The position numbers and the translations under genes were made by a program. Below, piece after piece: positions 1 through 5,725 of a DNA stretch of 12,126 bases. The stretch's first letter is position 1, and each line of letters starts with the position of its first letter. Source of the DNA: an uncultured Bacilli bacterium (GTDB taxonomy: Bacteria > Bacillota_I > Bacilli_A > ML615J-28 > CAG-313); the NCBI GenBank assembly GCA_904502205.1, contig CAJGDR010000025.1, positions 1 through 12,126 on the forward strand, in the 5' to 3' direction. Below the pieces are notes generated by a model. It was not told the DNA's origin. It saw only the letters and a program-made list of their open reading frames with translations, and ran no database searches.

Positions 1-426
1 AATCGAATAAACATGAATATCTTCAGGTGCAACATATTTTAAATAAACATTGTAAATTTCAGCACTATATTTCATATAATAGGCCATTCTAGGTGTTGCC
101 ATAATGTAATCAACTGCTAATAAATTATTTTCTTTCAATTCTAAATCATTGTAAGATGATCCAATTAATTGTTTATTTGGAGCTAATTTTCTTCTTTCTT
201 CATTAACTTCTTTTAATCTTTGATTAGCCTCAAATAATCTTGCTCTACCCGAAATGCCATATGCTTTTAAAGATGGTGATACAGCAAGACAAATTGTCTT
301 TTCAGTTCTTTCTCCATCAGCAACTAATAAATTAGTTGTAAGTGGATCAAGTTTTCTTTCGACACATTCAACGGATGCATAAAATGATTTTAAATCAATA
401 ACTGCATAAGTTTTCGAATTTTTCAT
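1..426 (-). CDS. Y-family DNA polymerase (UmuC/YqjW-like), 3'-truncated by window edge
   Basis: The first 142 codons of a translesion DNA polymerase are present; the rest lies beyond position 1. The visible protein opens MKNSKTYAVIDLKSFYASVE, with the metal-binding Asp at residue 11 and a probable steric-gate Tyr at residue 16. It continues with the family block ERTEKTICLAVSPSLKAYGI (about 41-60) and stops at PEDIHVYSI, just before the position where the second catalytic acidic pair (DE) is expected. The start at 424-426 is supported by AGGAGG at 435-440, 8 bases upstream. DLKSFYASVE resembles the UmuC/YqjW/UvrX branch of Gram-positive bacteria more than DinB, which has DMDxFF. Such enzymes copy past damaged bases with low fidelity. 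The gene has its own promoter and no visible partner inside the window. Family assignment is firm; subfamily is inference from the fragment. Confidence 0.88.
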   Translation of the reverse strand, partial: MKNSKTYAVIDLKSFYASVECVERKLDPLTTNLLVADGERTEKTICLAVSPSLKAYGISGRARLFEANQRLKEVNEERRKLAPNKQLIGSSYNDLELKENNLLAVDYIMATPRMAYYMKYSAEIYNVYLKYVAPEDIHVYSI

Positions 427-452
427 AATTTATGCCTCCTTTTCATAATTAC

Positions 453-481
453 ATTATATCATATTTCAACAATAATATCAA
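453..481 (-). promoter_or_regulatory. Promoter of the Y-family polymerase gene
   Basis: Reading the minus strand there is TTGATA (476-481), a 17-base spacer, and TATAAT (453-458), with TG one base upstream of the -10 (extended -10). Predicted start of transcription is near 446, giving a leader of about 20 bases that contains the AGGAGG ribosome site. No clear LexA-type operator palindrome was seen over it. Confidence 0.75.
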
Positions 482-570
482 AATCTTTATTCAGTAAAAC
501 CATTTTTTTCAATTACAATCTTTTGTATATTATAATATAAACTTTAGTCTTATATAATACTAACTACTAC

Positions 571-631
571 TTAAATTATACTAATTAATCTCATTAAATA
601 AAAAAGAGAACTTATAAAAAAGTTCTCTTTT
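571..631 (-). repeat. Terminator-plus-TATAAT repeat, copy A
   Basis: On the minus strand this ~60-base stretch has the order hairpin (GAGAACTT / AAGTTCTC), TTTTTTATT tract, short AT spacer, then ATTAGTATAAT. The same blocks occur in the same order at 2615-2670, differing by a few substitutions in the loop and a roughly 4-5-base indel in the spacer. The shared blocks are about 20 and 11 bases. The two copies flank pncB plus the broken rhuM gene. Confidence 0.55.
596..631 (-). terminator. Intrinsic terminator downstream of pncB
   Basis: A 12-bp perfect stem, AAAAGAGAACTT (602-613) with its complement (620-631), closes a 6-base loop. On the minus strand it runs straight into a TTTTTTATTT tract. 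It begins about 10 bases after the pncB stop. A close copy of this hairpin and its tail occurs at 2637-2668. Confidence 0.85.
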
Positions 632-641
632 AATTCAAATT

Positions 642-1835
642 TTATTTACCTTCAATCTTTACTCGGTAGTTAACACTTTCTTTTAAGTGATCTAAATATA
701 CTTGGTCTTTACACATTGTTTTACCTTCAACATCTGAAAGTTTCGCAACTGGTTTTCCATTAACATATTGTAATTTAATAACAATATTTAATGGTTCAGC
801 AAATGTGTCGTTAGAACAATAAGTTCCAATACCAAATGTAACTTTACAACGATCTTTAAAATATTGATAAATTTCTTCTGCTTTATCAAAATTTAAACTA
901 TCACTAAATAATAGTGTTTTTGTTTTAGCATCAATTCCTAATTTTTTGTAGTGAGCTAAAATTTTATCACCCCAAACAAATGGATCACCAGAGTCATGTC
1001 TTAAACCACTATATGTTGATGCTTGTAAGTAGTCAAAATCAAGTAAGAATAAATCTGTTGTTAAAGTATCTGTAAGTGCTGTTCCGTTGTCGCCATTATA
1101 TTCATTAAACCAGTCTTTCATAGCATAATAGTTTGTATATGCAAGTGGTATTTTAGATATACCTTGATACATTTGTACAAATTCATGTGCATATGTTCCA
1201 ATAGGTTTAATATTATGTTTCATAGCCAGATAGACATTCGATGTACCAACACAATATCCAGATTCATGAAATGTCTTAACGGCCGTATCAAGCCATTCTC
1301 TTGATAATCTTCTACGACAGCCAAATTCAGCGAATTTAAAATTATATTTACCTTTTTTAAAATCTTCAATTTTATTGTTTAATCTTTCTTTTGCAGATTT
1401 TACTAATTCATCATAATTATATGTAAATCTAAAATAAACTTCATTAACTATTTCTAATAAATAAATTTCAAATTGCATGGCACTAAATAAAGGTCCACGC
1501 ACATTAATGAAAAGTTCACCATCTTCACTTAATGATGTTGTAACATAATCTCTTAATGGATGCCAAAGTCTTAAAAATTCAACATAGTCATCTTTAATAA
1601 AACGAATACTACGTAAATAATCAAGTTCTTGTTTTGTGAATTTTAATGTACATAAATAGTCAATTTGTTCGTTAATTTCATCTAACATTTCTTTAGTGAA
1701 AACAACATCTTCATTACGACATTTAAAATCATATTCTCCAATTAAGTCAGTATGTTTATGAAACATAACTTGATTCATATTAAATTTATATAAATCAGTA
1801 TCTAATAAAGATTGAATAATTGGTTCAAATTTCAT
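642..1835 (-). CDS. pncB: Nicotinate phosphoribosyltransferase
   Basis: This enzyme joins nicotinate to PRPP, with ATP hydrolysis, to make nicotinate mononucleotide, the entry step of NAD salvage (Preiss-Handler pathway) in the cytosol. At 397 residues it matches the ~400-residue E. coli PncB type. Recognisable blocks are LLDTDLYKFNMNQ (10-22), EFGCRRRLS (170-178), GTYAHEFVQ with the likely active-site His at 217, GLRHDSGDP (277-285), FSDSLNFDKA (310-319) and FGIGTYCSND (334-343). The ATG at 1833-1835 has an AGAGGT ribosome site a few bases upstream. It is transcribed alone, with a promoter at 1870-1898 and a strong terminator at 596-631. The nearby hydrogenase uses NAD(H), so salvage of its precursor fits the metabolism, but there is no operon link. 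No disruption is seen. Confidence 0.96.
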   Translation of the reverse strand: MKFEPIIQSLLDTDLYKFNMNQVMFHKHTDLIGEYDFKCRNEDVVFTKEMLDEINEQIDYLCTLKFTKQELDYLRSIRFIKDDYVEFLRLWHPLRDYVTTSLSEDGELFINVRGPLFSAMQFEIYLLEIVNEVYFRFTYNYDELVKSAKERLNNKIEDFKKGKYNFKFAEFGCRRRLSREWLDTAVKTFHESGYCVGTSNVYLAMKHNIKPIGTYAHEFVQMYQGISKIPLAYTNYYAMKDWFNEYNGDNGTALTDTLTTDLFLLDFDYLQASTYSGLRHDSGDPFVWGDKILAHYKKLGIDAKTKTLLFSDSLNFDKAEEIYQYFKDRCKVTFGIGTYCSNDTFAEPLNIVIKLQYVNGKPVAKLSDVEGKTMCKDQVYLDHLKESVNYRVKIEGK

Positions 1836-1869
1836 ATTAATTTACCTCTATAAATTCATCACTCTTATA

Positions 1870-1898
1870 ATTTTATCAAAAAATATTGAGTATTACAA
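1870..1898 (-). promoter_or_regulatory. Promoter of pncB
   Basis: The minus strand reads TTGTAA (1893-1898), a 17-base spacer and TAAAAT (1870-1875), about 35 bases upstream of the pncB start codon. A 12-bp perfect palindrome (CTTTATATAAAG, 1907-1918) lies just upstream of the -35 box. In such AT-rich DNA this may be chance, so it is not called an operator. Confidence 0.6.
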
Positions 1899-2059
1899 GC
1901 AAAATACTTTATATAAAGAATCTTACAAATAATATTCGACATCTTAATCTTACTTATCTTAAGATATTACATCGTTAAAAAATTCATAATTAAATCTATT
2001 ATTATTTCTTTTTCTTCAGGTTTACTTTCAGCAATTAATATTGTTATTGTAACAAATAC

Positions 2060-2541
2060 TTAATCAGATAAGATTTTATTACCTTCATCAGATATTAATT
2101 TTTCATCTAATCTTGAAGCAATAGATATTAAGTTAATTTGTTTTTCTAAATAAGATAATCTTTTTTCATTTACAACATATCCTTCTACAAAATATTTCTT
2201 CAAAATATTACTAGCCCATTTTCTAAACAAAATCCCTTTTTTAGAATTCACACGATAACCTACTGAGATAATCATATCTAAATTATAATATTTAATAGTT
2301 CTTTGAATTTCCCTATTTCCTTCTAAACGAACTTGTGCATTTTCCACACTAGTTGAAAATTTATCTAATTCGCCATCTTTATAAATATTTGCAATATGCC
2401 TAACAAATCTTGTCATATTAACACAAAATAGGATTGCCATCTCATTTTGAGTTAACCACACTGTATCATTTTCTTTATCAAAATTACTTCTAAACATATA
2501 TCTTCATCATTAAATACAATTATATTAAATTGTTTATTCAT
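2060..2541 (-). pseudogene. RhuM-family protein gene, frameshifted and truncated
   Basis: The main frame (2060-2497) carries the RhuM signature: DTVWLTQNEMAILF, then a REIQRTIKYYNLDMIISVGY core, RVNSKKGILFRKWA and an ILKKYFVEGYVVNEKRL block. The natural N-terminus lies in another frame: ATG at 2539-2541 with AGGAAG at 2549-2554, reading MNKQFNIIVFNDEDICLEV (2485-2541). That frame should join NFDKENDTVWLTQ directly. Adding one A at about 2485 (GTAATTTT to GTAAATTTT) restores a continuous protein, so a 1-base deletion is the likely lesion. The main frame then stops at TAA (2060-2062), giving ~160 residues in total against roughly 300 or more for usual family members. After that stop the frame stays open for 30 codons (1967-2059). 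RhuM proteins are accessory genes of unclear function, first named in a Salmonella pathogenicity island. This copy is probably dead. Confidence 0.85.
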
Positions 2542-2619
2542 ATTATGACTTCCTACTTTTTTATATGATTGATAAACTCTCAAGAAAAATACTTATTTTT
2601 CATGTTAAGAAAACAACAC

Positions 2620-2625
2620 ATTATA
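2620..2625 (-). promoter_or_regulatory. Possible -10 box upstream of the rhuM remnant
   Basis: A TATAAT hexamer on the minus strand sits 78 bases upstream of the rhuM start and immediately after a terminator tail. No convincing -35 box is at the right spacing. It belongs to the block shared with 575-580, so it may be part of the repeat rather than a working promoter. Confidence 0.3.
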
Positions 2626-2636
2626 CTAATCAATAT

Positions 2637-2668
2637 AATAAAAAAGAGAACTTTCAAAAGAAGTTCTC
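2637..2668 (-). terminator. Intrinsic terminator, probably ending the priA-fmt-pgpA-rlmD operon
   Basis: The stem GAGAACTT (2646-2653) pairs with AAGTTCTC (2661-2668) around a 7-base loop. On the minus strand it is followed by TTTTTTATTATATTG. It lies about 165 bases beyond the rlmD stop, after a second hairpin at 2698-2720 and a possible gene remnant, and is nearly the same hairpin as the pncB terminator. Confidence 0.75.
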
Positions 2669-2697
2669 GAAGACTATAACTAAAATTGTCTATGTAC

Positions 2698-2720
2698 TAA
2701 GAGTGATGATATCACTCTTA
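2698..2720. other. Hairpin in the gap downstream of rlmD
   Basis: TAAGAGTGAT (2698-2707) pairs perfectly with ATCACTCTTA (2711-2720) over a 3-base loop. There is no T tract after it on the minus strand. On the plus strand it is followed by TTTTATG, but no plus-strand gene precedes it. It may stabilise the 3' end of the operon mRNA or be the leftover terminator of a lost gene. Confidence 0.5.
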
Positions 2721-2801
2721 TTTTATGTTCCAATATTTTTTTAGAATATCTAGTGCTTTATCTAAAATTTCATTGTTTAAGTCTTTTACTATTTTTCGTG
2801 A
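2718..2801 (-). other. Possible C-terminal remnant of a lost gene
   Basis: Between an in-frame TAA (2802-2804) and a TAA at 2718-2720 the minus strand encodes SRKIVKDLNNEILDKALD followed by ILKKYWNIK. This amphipathic, charged composition looks more like protein than random AT-rich translation. There is no start codon or ribosome site, and the stop falls inside the hairpin at 2698-2720. I do not recognise the family; 27 codons are too few to exclude chance. The rest of 2542-2833 holds the two hairpins, an upstream TATAAT and no intact gene. Confidence 0.2.
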
Positions 2802-2833
2802 TTAATCAAGTCTTAGATATCAGTACTTGATAT

Positions 2834-4240
2834 TTACTTAACTAAAACCGTAATATTTTCGATATGATTAGTATGTGGGAACATATCAACAGGTTGTACA
2901 AAGTTTGTAGTATATCCTAAATTAGTTAAATATTTTAAATCTCTTGCAAGCGTTGCAGGATCACATGAAATATATAAGATCTTCTTAATATCCATTTCAT
3001 TAATAGTATCCATTAAAACAGTATCTAAACCTTTTCTTGGTGGGTCTACAATGATCGCATCAATTTGAAGTCCTGCTTTTTTCCATTTAACAATTTGTTC
3101 TTCACTTTTTCCTACAACAAATTCAATATTTTTAACTTTATTTAATTTAGCATTTTCTTTAGCATTTTTAATTGCTTCTTTAACAATCTCAACTGAATAA
3201 ACATGATTTACTTTAGAAGATGCACAAATACCAATTGTACCAATTCCACAATAAGCATCAATAATATTATCAGTTGGTTTAAAGTTTGCCATTTCAATTG
3301 CTTTAGCATATAGTAATTCTGTTGTTTTAGGGTTTACTTGGTAGAAAGATGTTGTTCCGATTTTAAATGTGTATCCTAACAAAATATCTTCAATATAATC
3401 TTTTCCATAAAGATTAATTGTATCTTCACCCAAAATTACGTTAGTTTGTTTATCGTTAATGTTTTGCATTACAGAAACAATGCTTGGATGTCTATTAACT
3501 AATTTTTTAACAAATTCATCTAAGTTTCTAATATCTTTTTTAAGTGTTACTAAAACAACCATAATTTGGTTTGTTTTTTTACTTTCTCTAACTAAAACGT
3601 GTCTAATATCACCAGTATGTTTTTCTTCATTATAACCTCTGATTTTAAATTCATTACATAGGTTTCTAATGAATTTAACAATTTCTGTCATTTCATCACT
3701 TTGGATATAACAAGATTCTAATGGAATAATATCGTGAGATGCATTTTTATAAAATCCACAAACCGTTTTGTTGTTTTTACTTCCGAATGGTATTTGAACT
3801 TTGTTACGATATTTATCTTGAAGAGTTGATGCAATTACGTTTTTAACTTTTAAATCTTTAAAACCACCAATTTTTTCCATTGTTTGTTTAACCATGCTTT
3901 TTTTGAAAGCAAGTTGTCCTTCATATGATAGATGCATTAAATGACATCCACCACAATTTTCATATATAGGACACATTGGTTCTGTTCTAAATTTAGATGT
4001 TTTGTCTTTAAAAAGTTTGATAATTTTACCATTACCTAATGTTTTCTTTAAAGATGTTATTTCAACAATACCTTCTTCATTAGTAACAGCATTATTTACA
4101 AAGATTGGAAAGTTTTCAGCAAATGTTTCATTTTTTAACATCCCATTAATTTTACAAACACCTTTACCATCGTGTGTCATTGAAACAAATTTTACTTTAA
4201 ACTTTTCGCCTACTTGAATCTTTTTTACAAATTCTTCCAT
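2834..4240 (-). CDS. rlmD: 23S rRNA (uracil-5-)-methyltransferase, RumA/RlmCD family
   Basis: This SAM-dependent enzyme makes 5-methyluridine in RNA; relatives modify 23S rRNA U1939, or U747 and U1939 in the Gram-positive RlmCD type. The 468 residues begin with a TRAM RNA-binding domain (about 10-75). A four-cysteine iron-sulfur site follows at C90, C96, C99 and C177. Next come the SAM-binding motif DAYCGIGTIG (328-337), DPPRKG (399-404), the nucleophile C426 in YISCDPATLARDL, and the base E461 in FPHTNHIEN. All key residues are present and length is normal. It is the last gene of the operon, starting 6 bases after the pgpA stop with only a weak ribosome site (AGTAGG overlapping that stop), so it may depend on translational coupling. 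The exact target uridine cannot be told from sequence; tRNA-specific TrmA is less likely because of the TRAM domain and cysteine cluster. Confidence 0.93.
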   Translation of the reverse strand: MEEFVKKIQVGEKFKVKFVSMTHDGKGVCKINGMLKNETFAENFPIFVNNAVTNEEGIVEITSLKKTLGNGKIIKLFKDKTSKFRTEPMCPIYENCGGCHLMHLSYEGQLAFKKSMVKQTMEKIGGFKDLKVKNVIASTLQDKYRNKVQIPFGSKNNKTVCGFYKNASHDIIPLESCYIQSDEMTEIVKFIRNLCNEFKIRGYNEEKHTGDIRHVLVRESKKTNQIMVVLVTLKKDIRNLDEFVKKLVNRHPSIVSVMQNINDKQTNVILGEDTINLYGKDYIEDILLGYTFKIGTTSFYQVNPKTTELLYAKAIEMANFKPTDNIIDAYCGIGTIGICASSKVNHVYSVEIVKEAIKNAKENAKLNKVKNIEFVVGKSEEQIVKWKKAGLQIDAIIVDPPRKGLDTVLMDTINEMDIKKILYISCDPATLARDLKYLTNLGYTTNFVQPVDMFPHTNHIENITVLVK

Positions 4241-4246
4241 ATAAAC

Positions 4247-4777
4247 CTACTCATCTTTTGCTTTATCTTCACTAATGATTTGAGCAACTCTTGTTGATGC
4301 TGCTGCTGCAATTGAACCGACAATATCATCTAAGAATGTATGGCATCTTCCTTTTAAGTCTTTACCTTCTTCGTTTAATCTGTTAACAACACCTGGTTTA
4401 TTAACATCGATATCACCAAAGTTAGTTTGACCAATTGAGCCATATAATCTTGCAATATCAATTCCTAAAATTTCATCAACACCAAATACTCCAAGATCAT
4501 AACGCATTATATCTTGAATTGGACCTTTAAACATTCCTTCTTCAGTAAGTCTATCAATTTCAACTCCTAATTGTAATAGGTGAAAAACATCACGAAGTGA
4601 TAGAATTTTTTCAACACTTTCCATACAATCAGAATATTTTACGTTTGCTGAATATTTAGCTTGTTGTTGATATGCGATATCAGCAATATCTTCAATTTTT
4701 ACACCACGCTCAAGTAGGGTTTGTTTGTTAATATCTAACATTTCTTGTCTTGAATAATATAATTTAACTTCTTTCAT
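4247..4777 (-). CDS. Phosphatidylglycerophosphatase A-like protein (YutG type)
   Basis: The protein (176 residues) resembles the soluble Bacillus YutG branch of the PgpA family, whose E. coli member removes phosphate from phosphatidylglycerophosphate to make phosphatidylglycerol. The conserved core is FGVDEILGIDIARLYGS (98-114), IGQTNFGDID (115-124) and CHTFLDDIVGSIAAAAS (145-161), with the paired aspartates D150-D151. The N-terminal third, including LLERGVKIEDIADIAYQQQ (21-39), is the usual leading helix region. No transmembrane segments are evident, unlike E. coli PgpA, so activity on a membrane lipid is inferred from family only. It starts 4 bases after fmt, with an AGAAAAGAG-like ribosome site inside the end of fmt, and ends 6 bases before rlmD. 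Co-transcription is very likely. Confidence 0.82.
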   Translation of the reverse strand: MKEVKLYYSRQEMLDINKQTLLERGVKIEDIADIAYQQQAKYSANVKYSDCMESVEKILSLRDVFHLLQLGVEIDRLTEEGMFKGPIQDIMRYDLGVFGVDEILGIDIARLYGSIGQTNFGDIDVNKPGVVNRLNEEGKDLKGRCHTFLDDIVGSIAAAASTRVAQIISEDKAKDE

Positions 4778-4781
4778 TTTT

Positions 4782-5717
4782 TTACTCTTTTCTATATTTC
4801 TTTAATCCACCATTAATAAAATCACATGATGGCATTTTCTTTTTACCAACTGGTTGTACTTCATAAATATCAAGGGTTGTGTTATTACCACAAGCCATTG
4901 TAAAGAATTTCTTAGAGACACTAACAATTGTTCCTACTTCTTTATTATGTGATAAAATTCCAATTTTTGCATTGTATACTTTAATTCGATCATTTGGATC
5001 GTTAAATCCTTTAAAGTAGAAATACATTCCTGGTTCATCAAGTAATCCTCTTAATGTTCTTTCAATCACAGTTGCTTCTTTTGTAAAATCTATTTCTTCT
5101 TCATGACTTTCAATATTAAAAGAGAATGTTGCTTCTTCTTCAACTTGTTTAATTGGCGTAATATTTCCACTAATTAAATTAGGTATTGTTTCCATTAATA
5201 AGTCACGACCTAACAAACTCATTTTTTTAAATAAAGTAGTAGATGTGTCTGTAGGTAAAATTTCTAATTCTTTTTGTGCTAAGATATCACCGGCATCCAT
5301 TTTTTTAGCCATATACATAATCGTAATAACAGTAACTTTATCACCATTCATTATAGCACGTTGAATTGGTGCTCCACCTCGGTGTTTAGGAAGAAGCGAT
5401 CCATGAACATTGATACTTTTATATTTAGGTGCATTTAATAGTTTCATTCCTACAATTTGACCATAAGCTGCAGTAACAATTAAATCTGGATTTAAAGCTA
5501 GAATTTCTTCGTAATCTTCTCTAATTTTAACTGGTTGAAAAACTTTCAAATTATGACTTTCTGCATAAACTTTAACTGGACTTTTTTGAAGTTCTTTTTT
5601 TCTTCCAACCATTTTATCAGGTTGAGTAACAACACCTACAACATCATACGTGTTATTTAACGCATCTAAAATTGGAACGCTAAATTCTGGTGTTCCCATA
5701 AATACAATTTTTAACAT
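4782..5717 (-). CDS. fmt: Methionyl-tRNA formyltransferase
   Basis: The enzyme transfers a formyl group from 10-formyl-tetrahydrofolate to Met-tRNA(fMet), making the bacterial initiator tRNA. The N-terminal catalytic domain opens MLKIVFMGTPEFSVPIL and holds the hallmark SINVHGSLLPKHRGGAPIQ (101-119). The catalytic triad corresponds to N103, H105 and D141 (in MDAGD). The C-terminal tRNA-binding domain (about 205-311) includes IDFTKEATVIERTLRGL and the DEPGMYFYF stretch. Length (311) is typical. The start at 5715-5717 has a strong AGGAGA (5722-5727) that overlaps the priA stop codon TAG, so translation is probably coupled to priA. In many Firmicutes the order is priA-def-fmt; here peptide deformylase is missing from the slot. 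Confidence 0.97.
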   Translation of the reverse strand: MLKIVFMGTPEFSVPILDALNNTYDVVGVVTQPDKMVGRKKELQKSPVKVYAESHNLKVFQPVKIREDYEEILALNPDLIVTAAYGQIVGMKLLNAPKYKSINVHGSLLPKHRGGAPIQRAIMNGDKVTVITIMYMAKKMDAGDILAQKELEILPTDTSTTLFKKMSLLGRDLLMETIPNLISGNITPIKQVEEEATFSFNIESHEEEIDFTKEATVIERTLRGLLDEPGMYFYFKGFNDPNDRIKVYNAKIGILSHNKEVGTIVSVSKKFFTMACGNNTTLDIYEVQPVGKKKMPSCDFINGGLKKYRKE

Positions 5718-5725
5718 AATATCTC

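Larger units (their letters stand above)
2615..2670 (-). repeat. Terminator-plus-TATAAT repeat, copy B
   Basis: This is the second copy of the element at 571-631, in the same orientation. It has the identical tail AAGTTCTCTTTTTTATT and the identical ATTAGTATAAT block, with a shortened spacer between them. The copies are about 2 kb apart and bracket pncB and the broken rhuM gene. Confidence 0.55.

Noticed and set aside
427..641. Riboswitch or small RNA between the polymerase gene and pncB
   Set aside because: Only the polymerase promoter, AT-rich spacer and the pncB terminator are seen; there is no structured leader or conserved motif.
1907..1966. Two perfect 12-bp palindromes upstream of pncB (CTTTATATAAAG at 1907-1918, TATCTTAAGATA at 1955-1966) as operators
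   Set aside because: In DNA this AT-rich such palindromes are expected by chance, the two do not share a sequence, and no known NAD-repressor site is recognised.
2495..2497. ATG at 2495-2497 as the true start of the RhuM-like gene
   Set aside because: It has no ribosome site, and the residues MFRS do not fit the family, whereas the upstream frame from 2541 gives a proper N-terminus with AGGAAG; a frameshift explains the data better.
2805..2831. Inverted repeat ATCAAGT/ACTTGAT just after the rlmD stop as the operon terminator
   Set aside because: Only 7 bp with a 13-base loop and no T tract on the minus strand; the hairpin at 2637-2668 is a much better terminator.
4002..4217. 71-codon open frame on the plus strand inside rlmD
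   Set aside because: It is antisense to the TRAM and cysteine region of a well-conserved gene, has no ribosome site, and its composition is what the reverse complement of the real gene would give.
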